Notes under the pieces: generated by a model
Databases searched by the model: none
What the model saw: only the letters and a program-made list of their open reading frames with translations
Told to the model about the DNA's origin: nothing
Translations under genes and position numbers: made by a program
Shown: positions 8,550 to 19,266 of the stretch, piece after piece
How positions within the stretch are numbered: the first letter of the stretch is position 1
Layout of the letters: the number at the start of each line of letters is the position of its first letter
From: a virus
Reading direction: 5' to 3' (one strand)
IMG/VR virus record: IMGVR_UViG_3300023442_000026
Span: 1 to 24,713 of that record
Length of the DNA: 24,713 nt

Positions 8550-9718
8550 AGGAATGATCTAAAAAAATAGCTGAAGTTAAATCTTCAGAAGAGCTAGCAG
8601 ACGTTATATCTTCACAACTAAAGGCAGAATGAAAGTCTGAGGCTCAGTATGATATAAAAAAGGCTTATGAGTCAAAAATGGTTAGAAATAACCTAGAAAC
8701 AAAAATAAATGAGGTAGTGCATACGGCAAATACTTGATTTGGTTCTGAATTAGTACCAGGGGCTGTACAGGTTACGGACTTCTTGGACATAGTGCCAAAG
8801 TACAGCACTTTTATAAACGGGTTAAGGTGATATCACGGTAGGAATATGGATAAGACAATGGAAGTACCAGTAATAGGTAGATTGCCTTTCCATCAACTTG
8901 CAGGAGAATGGACTACCTGATTAGCGGCTTCGCAAATAGCACAAGGTAAGGGTAGACTTCCAACTTCTAAAGTTACAATATCACAAAACAAGTATTTGTT
9001 TAGTGTAGATATATCAGATGAAGAGGTGAGATATGTAAATGTGCTTGATATTATGCAAAAAATGAATGAGAAATTAGCGTCAAGTGCGGCAAGGACTCAA
9101 ACTTCTAGTCTCCTAAATGGTGATATATCAACTATTTTAAATACAAATATAAACTTGATAGACTGAACACCAGCGGGGACAGAGCATTATTTATGAGGTG
9201 ATGGACTGAGAAAGAGTGCCTTAAACGGTACATTAACTTCTCTAAATGCTTGAGTTATCTCTAGTGCTACATTCACTGCTATGAGGAACCTAGTTGGTAA
9301 TAGAGCATCTACACCAGAAGACCTTATGTGGGTAGTAGATAATGGATTTTATAACAAAATGTTATTACTTCCAGAACTTAGTAACTGGTACATAAACGGG
9401 CAGAAATCAACTATACTAGATGGCGCAGTAACTAACATTCTTTGAAGTGATGTTATAACTGCGACTGATTTAGCATTAACAAATGCAACTGGTAAGATAT
9501 CATGAACACCAGCTAATAATACAAAAGGGCAAGTATTGTATATACATAAAGACTCAGTACAATATGGTTACAGCTGAGATTATAGTATAGAGGTATTTAG
9601 AGTTCCATGATATGGTTGGCAAGTATTAGGTTACTACTATATGTGATTTTCTATTGCTAATCAATTAGCAGGAGAAACAGAACCTACAGTAGCAATTTGA
9701 TTTAACGCTACCGTATAA
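8543..9718 (+). CDS. Major capsid protein, HK97 fold (probable)
   Basis: 391 residues, placed directly after the prohead protease with a 7-nt overlap. Family-like features are the N-terminal arm preceding GFGSELVPGAVQVTDFLDIV, the E-loop/beta region MEVPVIGRLPFHQLAGEWTT, the spine-helix segment SDEEVRYVNVLDIMQKMNEK, and the P-domain helix ATFTAMRNLVG followed by DLMWVVDNGFYNKML. The N-terminal 60 residues are charged and helical and may serve as a short scaffold-like arm. Many glycines are UGA. HK97-fold capsids assemble into the icosahedral shell. The identification is from gene order and pattern; sequence divergence is high. Confidence 0.87.
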
Positions 9719-9732
9719 TTGTAATCTTAACT

Positions 9733-9755
9733 CTTGAGGGGGATCCCCCCTTAAG
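9733..9755 (+). terminator. Strong hairpin after the capsid gene (terminator, attenuator or mRNA stabiliser)
   Basis: CTTGAGGGGG and CCCCCTTAAG pair over 10 bp (one G-U) with a three-base loop. It is one of the strongest hairpins in the window, in an otherwise AT-rich 65-nt gap 14 nt after the capsid stop. There is no U tract, so full termination is doubtful. It could raise capsid mRNA relative to downstream genes by protecting the 3' end or by pausing polymerase. Confidence 0.6.
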
Positions 9756-9783
9756 GTTTAGCTTATAATTTAACTACTACGTT

Positions 9784-9978
9784 ATGAAATTCTATCAATA
9801 TATATGACAAGGAAACACTTGCTATTATAATACTAAAGGTGACAATATTACAGTAAAAGAGTGAGAGATTATAGAAGATAATGAGACAGATGAAAATATA
9901 TTTTTGAATAATTGTTTCATCTCTGTAGATATGAGTAAAGGCGCAGACACTAAAAAGAGTAAAAAGACTAAAAAGTAA
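9784..9978 (+). CDS. Small head-region protein, unknown function
   Basis: 64 residues. A compact N-terminal part contains GQGNTCYYNTKGDNITVKEG and EIIEDNETDENIFLNNCFIS, ending in a Lys/Ser-rich tail KGADTKKSKKTKK. Small proteins with a 'G..y..Gd.i......L...' pattern and a basic tail are common between capsid and connector genes in siphophages (some resemble the FluMu N-terminal domain), but the match here is only suggestive. It may be a capsid decoration or assembly accessory. It is the first gene after the strong hairpin. Confidence 0.6.
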
Positions 9979-9990
9979 TCATAATATCAT

Positions 9991-10620
9991 ATGTATATAA
10001 CATTAGCAGAGGCAAATAATTATTTAGGTACCTCCTGAGAGGACACGCTTATAGATAGTATTATCTTAAGTGCTGAGAGTATACTAAATAACCTGTTAAA
10101 AGTAGCAACAATTACACAGGCAACATATACTGAAAATATAAAGTTTCCAGCATATACTGGGGCGGGGTATACTTCTTATGGTAAATCCTTTTACTTGAGT
10201 AATATAAATCCAACCTCTATAACTTCTATAGATGGCATTAGTGTGTGAGTATTAAATACAGATTACACTATAGCAGGCAGGAAGATAACTTTAAAACTAC
10301 CAATGCAAACTAATCCAGTATTTCCATTCACAAATACAGTTATTTATACTGCTTGATTTGCAACTGCGCCAAATGATATTAAACATGCAATGTATATACT
10401 AACATCCTGATTATACAATACTAGAAAAACAGAGTGAATTAAGAGATTTAAACAATCCCTTTTGGAAATAGAGTATAAAGACACCAATTGACTAGATACA
10501 ATACTAGACAACTCAAATAAATGAGTTTTACAGGCAATAGTGAATAAGTATAAAGTCATTACTGTGCTAACTACATGAATAGATAGGAATATTATAAATT
10601 GAATTTACCCTGTATGATAG
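9991..10620 (+). CDS. Head-tail connector protein (gp6-like, probable)
   Basis: 209 residues, starting MYITLAEANNYLGTSGEDTL, with the helix LIDSIILSAESILNNLL. This N-terminal pattern (a short helical entry followed by 'I..a...i...') is typical of HK97 gp6/SPP1 gp15-like adaptor proteins, which dock under the portal. A beta-rich middle follows (SFYLSNINPTSITSIDGISV, TDYTIAGRKITLKL, then TVIYTAGFATAPNDIKHAMY), matching the family's 'Y...Y.aGy...P.di..a...l' motif. Usual length is 100-200 residues. It ends in UGA-UAG and overlaps the next ATG by 7 nt. Confidence 0.83.
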
Positions 10621-10925
10621 CAACAACCAATAACACCGTCAATATAAGTAGATATACGACTATATCAGGCGAAAGCACTTATGGGCTAATTATCACTTGA
10701 TTAGATGTATACATAGAAGCTAAAAGCTGAAATGATAACCAGTGATTTGATTGACAAACTAATGCTTCTTTATACGTTATGATGTCGAATGGAGTGCAAG
10801 ATATACAAATAGGGGACCGTATAGTTGACAAAAATAATATTATCTATACAGTGGAAAACAGGGATATATTTGATGATATGAGCTGAAAACATTGAGAATA
10901 TATACTAAATACGGTAATTGATTAA
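10614..10925 (+). CDS. Putative head-tail joining/head closure protein
   Basis: 103 residues. The pattern is a beta barrel-like protein: ISRYTTISGESTYGLIITGL, VYIEAKSG, SLYVMMSNGVQDIQIGDRIV, then NIIYTVENRDIF. Head completion proteins (SPP1 gp16/HK97 gp7-like) are about 100 residues with a late 'i..gD.i.....Y.v......' motif, which is visible here. Position, immediately after the connector and before the gp10-like gene, is canonical. The start overlaps the previous stop (ATGATAG), so translation is probably coupled. Confidence 0.7.
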
Positions 10926-10926
10926 T

Positions 10927-11286
10927 ATGAGCATAGTAATAAAAACAAACTTTAAGCTTTGAAACTTTGATCCGTCACTTCTTATACAAGATGGACTATC
11001 AAACACCTGACAGGCTATACAGAGAAGGGCACAAGCGAATGCCCCATATTTGTCGGGAACATTAAGGAGGAGTATATGAGTTGAACCTAATATTATAACA
11101 AGAAACACTAAAAGTATAAATATATGACCTAGAAAAGTTAAATATGCAGTGGTGAGAGAATACAAGAATAAACTCCATCCATGAACTAGATTTTATATGA
11201 AGAAAGCTTTTGACAGCTGAGGCAATATAATAAAGACAGAGTTTGAGAAATCGTATAATAAAATATTAAGATTAATAAAGAAATAG
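10927..11286 (+). CDS. Neck/tail protein, HK97 gp10-like
   Basis: 119 residues. It shows the gp10 signature: a helix IQRRAQANAPYLSGTLRRSI ('A...AP..tG.Lr.SI'), then a beta part with KVKYAVVREYKNKLHPGTRF ('Y...vE.g....P'), then a C-terminal helix FYMKKAFDSGG...IKTEFEKSYNKI. These proteins sit at the head-tail interface and are needed for tail joining. Length fits the family. Its UAG stop is followed directly by the next ATG. Confidence 0.87.
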
Positions 11287-11706
11287 ATGTGATATAGCAC
11301 CGTATGAAACTCAATAAACAACCTACTTACAAGCTTGATAGCTACCACTACACTTACTGCAGTTTATAATTATGATGTGAAAGATAGCAATTCTTTCCCA
11401 TTTACAACCATAAGTATGAAATCAGGGAGTGAAAAAGAGCTTGACACAAGCACTAATGAGGCTAGTTACGAGCTTGTAATAAGGGTTGTAGATATGAATA
11501 AAGTAGTGTCTAGTATGGAGCCTAGAATGAGACTATTATGTGACAATATAATAGCAGAGCTCAGAAAGCTAAACAACCAGACTTTAGCAGGCACCGTAAT
11601 AAATATACTACCAATAACTACTAGTTGGGGATGGTATGATTGACAACAGGCACCGTCTCGAGTGTGTGAGATAACACTCACGATCAGGGAGATATTTACA
11701 ATTTAG
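11287..11706 (+). CDS. Putative tail completion/terminator protein
   Basis: 139 residues. An N-terminal helix (VGNSINNLLTSLIATTTLTA) is followed by alternating beta strands (FPFTTISMKSG, ASYELVIRVVDMNK), a helix (RMRLLCDNIIAELRKL) and a terminal beta segment (RVCEITLTIREIF). This alpha-beta order fits tail terminator (lambda gpU/SPP1 gp17-like) proteins that cap the tail tube, and the position just upstream of the tube gene fits too. It begins with zero gap after the gp10-like gene. It is assigned by position and pattern, not by a diagnostic motif. Confidence 0.65.
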
Positions 11707-11724
11707 TTTTTAATTTATTTTTTT

Positions 11725-11844
11725 ATGTGAAAAACCAAAAAGATAAAAGATGAGGAACCACTACATGACTTTGTATTCCCAGCTTTAGATAGAGTTATCA
11801 AGGCGAGAAACTACGAAGAAGCACTTAGTAAACTTAATTCTTAA
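11725..11844 (+). CDS. Very small protein before the tail tube gene
   Basis: 39 residues: basic start MGKTKKIKDEE, then PLHDFVFPALDRVIKARN and EEALSKLNS. It has one UGA at codon 2. It fits the 137-nt space between the tail terminator-like and tail tube genes with an ATG after a T-rich leader, and ends 10 nt before the next ATG. No family is recognised. Being short, it could be spurious, though it fills the gap in the expected manner. Confidence 0.5.
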
Positions 11845-11854
11845 CTAATAATAT

Positions 11855-12853
11855 ATGGCAATTGAGATATGAAGGCAACAAACCTTTGCACTTTGAATAG
11901 AAACAACTCCTGGTACTACTGCAGCTACTGTAGCATATATTCCGGTTAATAGTTGAAAACTTAAACCAACTAATACTTTTATAAAAGATAATAGTTGATT
12001 TGGTATTATAGATGAAAATAGTGGGGAGCATATAGCTAGTAAAATAAGCGAATTTACTGCGGATGGTATAGCTAGAAGTCATAATATATGATGGTTGCTA
12101 CTTTTAGCTTTATGAACTGCGTGAACACCTGCACTTTTAGAGACTTGAGTGTATAACCATACATTTACTAGGCTAAATAATAATACTCATCCAACCGCAA
12201 CAATATATAGAAATAATGGAACGATCGACTACTTTTCTAAATATAGTATGCTTGAAAGTGTAGACTTTACTGGGGCAGTGGGGGATTATCTAAAATTTAA
12301 TGTAGCCACTAAGGGGAGAAGTATATCCGGTACGACCGCACCTACTTTAGCTTTTAATACAGCTGATGAAGTGTTCCTTGTGAGTAATATGCAAGTTAAG
12401 TTCGCTTCTACTCTAGGATGATTAGCGGCCGCGACACCTGTATCAGTCACTAATGCTAAATTTACAATAAATAAAAATTTAATGCAAGTGTTTACTAGTT
12501 CCGTAACAACTGAGGCACTAGACTTTACAACACAACACAACCAGCAGTTTACAGTTTCATGAGACTTTGAAGTAGTGTATGACACTAGCTGAGTTGCTTT
12601 TGAGAGTAACTACTTAAATGGAACAGCGAAAGCTATGGAAATAAATATAAGTTGAAGGGCTTTGGTAGGTGCTACACTAAAAAATAAGCTAACTTTTCAA
12701 TTCGCTAATACTAGACAAGATACTTGGGATATGACAACAGATAACAACTGAGTAATTAAACAAACAGTATGATTTACTGCTATATATGACACTACTAATA
12801 CTCAAACAATTAACGCAACATTACAGAATTCAAGAGCAACACAATATGCATAA
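11855..12853 (+). CDS. Major tail tube protein (probable)
   Basis: 332 residues. The start MAIEIGRQQTFALGIETTPG followed by TTAATVAYIPVNSGKLKPT matches the typical opening of siphophage tube proteins ('G.E.tpGt.a.p...lp....').  Later segments TADGIARSHNIGWLLLLALG and FAIGSTLG-like Gly/Ala-rich parts, and strands such as NNHQFTVSGDFEVVY, suggest the tube's beta-sandwich with an added C-terminal Ig-like domain. It polymerises into the hexameric tail tube. Position upstream of the chaperone and tape measure genes is canonical. Many glycines are UGA. Confidence 0.83.
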
Positions 12854-12877
12854 TATTTTATTATTTATTACTTATAT

Positions 12878-13168
12878 ATGAAATTAAAAAGTTTAGATAG
12901 AGAAGTAGGAATACTTACAGAGACAAGGAAGATGGCTAGAGAAGTCCAGGAAATGTTAATGGAGTGAATAATGGTAGATCCAGGCGACACAACTAATATG
13001 CAATTTCCAGCCATTAACTCCACCAGGGCAGAAGAAAAGAGGGTGCAACTATTGTTCGGGCTATCACAAGACGAGCTAGATAACTTATCGCCGGATGACT
13101 ATGAGGCATTAAAACAGGCTATATTTGATAATGAAAAAAAAAGCAAGAGCAACAAGAAGAAATCTTAA
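12878..13168 (+). CDS. Tail assembly chaperone (gpG-like)
   Basis: 96 residues. Mostly helical: MKLKSLDREVGILTETRKMA, then EKRVQLLFGLSQDELDNLSP and DDYEALKQAIFDN, ending in a Lys/Ser-rich tail. It lies between the tube gene and the tape measure gene, the position of gpG-type chaperones that coat the tape measure before tube polymerisation. Its last codons run through nine consecutive A residues (13134-13142), a slippery site that would give a longer product (see next entry). Confidence 0.8.
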
Positions 13169-13377
13169 AAAGAGTTAAGAGAAGTATACAAGGGGGCACG
13201 GTGTGTGATGAATATATGGACTATGTCCTTATGAAAGAAGTCTATCACTGTCCCCCTTCTTTATATGAGGAACAGGATATATATATTATAAATTTACATA
13301 AGCAGATATACTTAGCAAAGAATAGAGAGGACTACCTGCAGAGTAAAAGAGACACCCAAAAACTTAACTTAAAGTAA
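12878..13377 (+). CDS. Frameshifted tail assembly chaperone (gpGT-like), probable -1 product
   Basis: In the -1 frame the sequence is open from 13132 to the UAA at 13375-13377 and lacks an upstream start of its own. Zero-frame reading is GAA AAA AAA AGC; a -1 slip on A-AAA-AAA (ending at 13141) continues KQEQQEEILKRVKRSIQGG and ends QSKRDTQKLNLK, a 166-residue fusion. Tail chaperone genes of siphophages are classically expressed as such a pair (lambda gpG/gpGT). A possible stem, GGGGGcACGGTG (13192-13203) with CACTGTCCCCC (13246-13256), lies about 50 nt downstream, farther than usual for a stimulator. Initiation at GTG 13201 or ATG 13216 is the alternative. Confidence 0.72.
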
Positions 13378-13379
13378 AT

Positions 13380-15896
13380 ATGAGTAATAAAATAGATATA
13401 TTAATCAGTGCAAAGGATGACGCTAGCAAGTCTATTGATAATGTGTCGGGCAGTATAGACGACTTAAGTAATAAAGGAAAAAGGGCAGGGAAATCATCAT
13501 GATGATTACTTTGATGACTGCTATCACTTAAATCATTATGAATAGGGGCTATCGCATCATTATGAACGGTTGCGGTTAATAGTGCTTCAGATTACGAACA
13601 ATCTAGAGTGGCTTTTGATACTATGTTATGAAGTGCTGAAGCGGGGCAACAAATGTTACAACAGATAACAGACTTCGCACAAAATACGCCTTTTGAGATA
13701 TCCGGGCTACAAGACTCAGCGTCTAAACTTCTAGCTTTTTGAATACCAGCAGACCAGACAATGGCAAGTCTGAAAAGTATATGAGATATAGCGTCTGGAG
13801 TATGAAAAGATAAGCTACCGCAACTTATAACAGCTTATTGACAAGTGTCTGCAAAGGGTAGGCTTATGTGAGATGAACTTATGCAGTTTACAGAGGCTGG
13901 GGTGCCACTTGTAGATCAATTAGCAAAATCATTCAATAAGACAGTTCCAGAAATACAAGATATGATAAGTGCCGGTCAAATATGATTCCCAATGGTGCAA
14001 AAAGCTATGTGAGATATGACTTGAGAAGGTGGGAAATTTAATGACTTAATGAAAAAGCAGTCTTCCACATTTGGTGGTATGGTGTCAAATCTTAAAGACT
14101 CTATATCTATAATGCTGAGAGACTTTGGAGGGAAATTAATTCCTAAGTTAAAAGTATGAGTTAAGAAGATATCAGCCTTTTTTGCAAAAAATTGAGCGGG
14201 TATAGTGAAGCAAGGGGCGAAGTTTATAAATAGTATTATAGATTTAGTGGTCAGTATGTATGGTATGGTAAAAAACGTATATACATCAATAACAGGCTTT
14301 ATATGATGATTATTTAGCAAAACAGAAGAGGAGTCTAGCAAATCACAAAAGACACAACGGTTAAGTATACAGGGGCTACTACTTGCGATGACAAATGGTA
14401 TATCAGCACTTAAGATAGCCTGAATAATGATAATGAGTTTTTTTACTGATACAATTGTAAATTATTTAGCTAAGTGAATAGCTTTTATTAAGAAATGATT
14501 TCTAAATGTTAAGAGTTGGATATATTGACTAATATGAAAAATAGCGGATAAGCTTGCAGAATTCACACCCGGGGAAATGTCTGATAAATTTAAGAGGACT
14601 GCAGATAGTATGAGGAAAAATACTAAGGATATAGACAAAGAATTAAAGCTAACACAATTAACAATTGATGGAATAGATAAAACTATAAGTTCAGATAATG
14701 AAGCGATGGCAGATAAGGTGATGGCCGAAGTAGGTAAAATGTCGACTTCCGTAGAAGATTTTAAATCTACAGGCGGGGATGTAGTAAAAGCAACAAAAGA
14801 GATGCAATTTAAAGGGCTTGATAGTATAAATCTATCTATAGCTGATACGACAAACAATCAAAAGAAACTAGCTGAAGAGGCTAAGAGAGTAGCTGATGAA
14901 ATAGCTAAACAGAAAGACACTTTGAAATGATACTACGACACAATGAATAGCTGAACAGATGATAGTTTAAAAAAAGTAAAATCTTTAAAAGATGAATATG
15001 CGAAACTTACTAATCAAATAGAAAAACAAAAAAAACTTATAGATAATATATGAAGCAAATGAAAGAGTAGTGTAGCAAATAGGGCTCTAGATATAGAGAA
15101 AGAGATAGCTAATATAAAATCTACTACTTGATGAAGTGATAAAACCTCACAACTTGCAAAACTAAACGAAGATATTGCAAGCACTCAAATAGCTATAAGG
15201 GGGGAGACTACTAAAACAGATGAAGCGACAAGGAAGGCAAATGCAACTAAATTAGAATGATTAAAAGCGGATAAAGAGGCGCTACTCAATACTTGATTGA
15301 CTGCAGTCGCTAAAGAGAAGATATACAAGCTAGAACAAGAGCTAGCAACCGCTAAAAAGTATGCAGGTAGTGATTTGATACAACAAACAAAAATAGCGAA
15401 CGAACAGACTATCACAGATAAAACAATAGAGCAGACAAATATAAAGAAAATGCAAGCGGAGAATGAGCTAACAAGACTACAAGATTTGCAGACTGCTAAA
15501 CTACAAGCTATAAAAGATGAGGCTCTTAATTATGTATCATTAGTAAAAACTAAAAATAGCATAGATAAAATATATTTTGATAAGTTTTGAGAGAGAATAC
15601 AAAAACAGATAGACAAAACCAAGGAGGCAATAGACTATATGAATAAAATGAACCAATTAAATGGAGGCTGAAGCCCCGCAAGTACTACTTCAGGTAGTTA
15701 TACACCACAAACACTTCACGACAACACACAGGGGCAAAAAATTGGTAATGGTGGGGTTAATATAAATGTATGAATGAATAATGTTAGTATATGAAGTAAA
15801 GAAGATACTGCGGGATTAGTAGATATGATGGTAGCAAAATTTGAGGAAAGTGTGTCTAGGAGTGCAGTCTTAAGGCAGGCTGGGGCTAATAATTAA
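13380..15896 (+). CDS. Tail tape measure protein
   Basis: 838 residues, starting MSNKIDILISAKDDASKSID, a typical tape measure opening. Residues about 43-66 are Gly/Leu-rich and hydrophobic. A TP901-like core follows (about 70-255): SDYEQSRVAFDTMLGSAEAG, ITDFAQNTPFEISGLQDSAS, ELMQFTEAGVPLVDQLAKSF and VQKAMGDMTGEGGKFNDLM. More hydrophobic helices lie at about 300-400, then long coiled coil to about 740, and a C-terminal region ending SRSAVLRQAGANN. The protein sets tail length and is ejected into the cell. At roughly 1.5 angstrom per residue the tail would be near 125 nm (inference). It begins 2 nt after the chaperone extension. Confidence 0.93.
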
Positions 15897-15910
15897 TAAG
15901 ATAAAACAGT

Positions 15911-16723
15911 ATGTATTGAAATAACCAATATGCAAGTCAATATTCAACATCTACAATTCCGACATATATCCCGACAGGGGATCTAAGCTTCAATGGCTAT
16001 AGCCTACAGAATGCTAATATAATTATAAGTAAACAGGAAGTATTTGATACACCTCTGGTAGAAAATAATACATATAATATTCCGAGAGGAGATTGAGTGT
16101 GATTTTTAAGTAGATACTTTAGGAGTAGAAAGATAAAACTAACTGGAGTTATTAAAAGTTCTACAAGAGATACAATGGAGCAACTTATAGATGAAATAAA
16201 AACAAACCTGTCGGTTCCCAATGCATTATTTAAATATAAAACACAATTCAAGATAAGGCAAACAAAGGCAACACTGACAAAATTAACAATAAAAAGGGAT
16301 TACTTCCATATAAATTTTACACCAGTAGTGATTGAATTTATGACCACTGATAGTTTCTTTTATGATGAAACTGATAGTTCTGTAAGCTGAACTACTGCAG
16401 TTTCTCCTTTTACTCTAGAGGTAACAAATATATGAAGTGTGATAAGTAATCCACAAATATACATAACTTTTACAACCGCAACATCCGTTAACAGTGTGTC
16501 GGTGAATATATGAGCTACAACAATCACTCATACAGGCATAATATCCGCAGGCGATATATTATTAATTGACTGTCTAAACCAGGAAGTTAGGTTGAACGGA
16601 GCATTACAAGAGTACAGTTGAACTTTTCCCGAGTTGACAACTGGAATAAATAGTATTATAACTACAGTAAACTGAACATTTGTGGCTGATATAACAACAA
16701 TATATAGAAATAACTACCTATAG
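15911..16723 (+). CDS. Distal tail protein (Dit-like, probable)
   Basis: 270 residues. The N-terminal part contains DLSFNGYSLQNANIIISKQE followed by RSRKIKLTGVIKSSTRDTME and QLIDEIKTNLS, the usual siphovirus distal-tail pattern ('..i.i.g.i...t...l...id.lk..l'). Then KLTIKRDYFHINFTPVVIEF and DSFFYDETDSSVSG match the late part of that N-terminal domain, and a galectin-like beta domain follows (GTTAVSPFTLEVTNIG, GDILLIDCLNQEVRLNG). Dit forms the hexameric hub joining tube to baseplate or fibres. Position directly after the tape measure gene agrees. Confidence 0.83.
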
Positions 16724-16724
16724 T

Positions 16725-17744
16725 ATGCAAAAGAGATACGAATATAAAGTATATAGCACATCATGAACCTTTAAAAAGACAATAGCTTGATGAAGCATTA
16801 TCAACGATTTATCTTTTAATGCATCTATAAACAGCGGACAGAATGATTGCGTTATAGATATAAACATACCTTTTAATGACACCTCAATAGTTTATGGAGA
16901 TATAATAAAAGTTTATGCCTACACAGACCTACACCCCACAGGAATACTAATGTATACATGATATGTAAGCATTATAAATAGAATACTAGCCTTCAATAAA
17001 GAAACTATTAGATTATCATTACTTTGACTCTGAATGATTATGCACTTCATATATGCAAAGATTGGTGGGGTATATACTTTCACAAAGAACCAGGATCCGG
17101 CTCTTACGATAATAGATATAGTTAACTACTTCAATACAGTGTATACAGCCCCCTGGTTGAATACAAACGGGATTATTAATTACTGAAGTAACATCAATTA
17201 TAGTTTTAATTATACAAAATGTTTAGCTTGATTAAAAAATATAACAGCCCTTACTGATAGATACTTTTATATTAAGGCAGACTGAACTGTTATATTTAAC
17301 ACCAGACAAGCAACACCGAAGCACTTATTTACAGTATGAAAAGACGTTAATTCTATAGATATATCAGATGACAGTGAATCAGTAGTTAACTCTTATAGTT
17401 TAACGTATTCAGCTGGTACAGTTAGTGCGATAGATATAGCTAGCCAAACAAATTATTGATTAAGAGAATTAAGAGAAACTAAAACCTCAATTGTTGATTT
17501 AGCAAGTGCGAATAGCTCTGCTAGTAAATATATAGCTAGTAATAAAGATTTTAAAAGGAAGATAAAGATTGTAGTTAATAATAGTTATGATATAGAAACT
17601 ATAGATATATGAGACACTGTTTCAGTGTTAAATACTAACCTACAGATCAGTAACTTGCAGATAGTGAAATTATCTTATAATAAAGATACAGTGGTCATAC
17701 ACCTAGAAGACTTCAATAGTTTAGTGAAAACTTTAATTCCTTAA
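16725..17744 (+). CDS. Tail-associated/baseplate hub protein (Tal-like, probable)
   Basis: 339 residues. It opens with a beta-rich region (INDLSFNASINSGQNDCVID, VYGDIIKVYAYTDL), then LTIIDIVNYFNTVYTAPWLN and CLAGLKNITALTDRYFYIKA, which fit the gp27-like domain of tail-associated proteins ('...l..l....g...yv...G.v.f'). The C-terminal part (IDIGDTVSVLNTNLQISNLQ, IVKLSYNKDTVVIHL) resembles the closing strands of that domain. It would cap the tube end. No lysozyme or peptidase domain is fused, unlike many longer Tal proteins. It starts 1 nt after the Dit-like gene. Confidence 0.75.
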
Positions 17745-17753
17745 TATAAATAT

Positions 17754-18923
17754 ATGGTATTCCAACAATACACATGATCCAATTTAGCGCAGTGAACTTT
17801 TGCATCCAATATAACCGCCGGGACTACAACCTGGATACTCACTGCTTGACAAGGTTGATTATTTCCTACTACATTCCCTTTTATTATAAAAGCCGAAAGT
17901 TTAGATGTTAATAATAATGTGATAAAAAGAGAGATAGCAACTTGCACCAACAGAATATGAGATACTCTAACGGTCACAAGAGCTTCAGAAGCTTGCCCTG
18001 CTAGTTATACAGCAGTAACACAAACTGCAACCGCTCAAACCTTTTCTGCTGGTGATACTATATCACTTGTGATAACACCTTCAGTTATAACTGATATACA
18101 AACAGAGGTGAACAATAAACTACCAACTACTGGTGGCATAATAACTGGACCACTTAAGCAAGCGCAAGGTACTAATATAGTAAGTGCGACAACAACTAAT
18201 CTAGCAAATGCTACCTGAAACTATATACATATAACTTGAGCAACTACTATAAATAGTTTCTGAGTGGTATCCGCTGGGGCTAAATATGAATTAGTCTTTG
18301 ATAGTGTTCTAACACTCACACACAACGCCACAAGTATGATACTACCTACTGGTTCAAATATAACAACACAGGCTGGAGATGTAGCTATTGTTATAAGTGA
18401 AGGAGGGGGGAACTGGAGGATCGCAAGTTATGAGAGAAAAGATGGCACACCTTTATGATGAAGTCTAAGTGGCGAGATAAAGTTATGGAGTACTACAACC
18501 GCTCCAATAGGCTGGTTAGTATGTAATGGAGGGGCTATCTCTAGAACCACTTATGCATCCTTATTCGCAGTAATAGGGACTATTTATGGAGTATGAGACG
18601 GTGTGACAACATTCAATATTCCAAATATGCAGAATAGGACGCCTGTAGGACTATGAACTTGAACTTTTAATGCTTTATGAAATGTGTGAGGTGCTGAAAC
18701 TCATACATTAACACCTACAGAAATGCCTATTCATAATCACTCAGTATCATTAGACGCTATAAATGGTTTTGCTTGATGACTTGCAACTGGTATAAATGCT
18801 AATACAGCAAGTACGTGATATAGTAATTCTGGTGTGGTAATTGCTACTGGGGTACAATGATGAGATTGACCTCATAATAATTTACAACCGTATATAGTTA
18901 TAAACTATATAATTAAAACATAA
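17754..18923 (+). CDS. Tail fibre with C-terminal phage tail collar domain
   Basis: 389 residues. The first 110 residues are beta-rich (NITAGTTTWILTAGQG, REIATCTNRIGDTLTVTRAS). The middle has the fibre-shaft pattern GNYIHITGATTINSFG and AGAKYELVFDSVLTLTHNAT. From about residue 240 comes a tail collar/microcystin-dependent-protein domain: GEIKLWSTTTAPIGWLVCNG, GAISRTTYASLFAVIGTIYG, FNIPNMQNRTPVG, and near the end PIHNHSV and GPHNNLQPYIVINYIIKT, all hallmark motifs. It is probably a receptor-binding or fibre-attachment protein. Many UGA glycines occur, for instance in the Gly-Gly-Asp-Gly run before PHNN. Confidence 0.92.
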
Positions 18924-18933
18924 TTTTTAAACG

Positions 18934-19266
18934 ATGATACTAGATATACAACACATAAAATGAGATAGTTTTATTCGCTCTCTTTTATTTAAAGACCCTA
19001 TAACAAATCTAGCAACTGATATAACATGAAGTACAATAACCTTTACAATTAAAAAGAATAAAGGGGACACTATAAATATCTTACAAGCAAATGCAACACT
19101 TACTACGCCAGCGAGCTGAATAGCTGATATAAATGTGCCAGGGGCAACAATGAGTATAGCTACTGGAGATTACTATTATGATATGCAGTGGATTAGTCAA
19201 GCTGGAGATATAACTACTTTCTTAAATGGTAAATTTACAATAACTTATGAAATAACTATACCATAA
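18934..19266 (+). CDS. BppU-like small baseplate/fibre protein (tentative)
   Basis: 110 residues of beta-sandwich pattern: GDSFIRSLLFKDPITNLATD, then ITGSTITFTIKKNKGD, ASGIADINVPGATMSIATGD and YYYDMQWISQAGDITTFLNG, closing KFTITYEITIP. This matches the N-terminal domain of baseplate upper proteins and similar phage Ig-like proteins ('DItG.titf.vk...', 'G.Y.YDmq....g...t...G.f.i...i'). It may anchor the long fibre that follows, whose ATG overlaps its stop (TAATG). The role is inferred from fold pattern and position. Confidence 0.68.

Noticed and set aside
9764-9769. TATAAT as promoter after the capsid gene
   Set aside because: No -35-like hexamer or extended -10 at proper distance; TATAAT strings are expected by chance in this AT-rich DNA.
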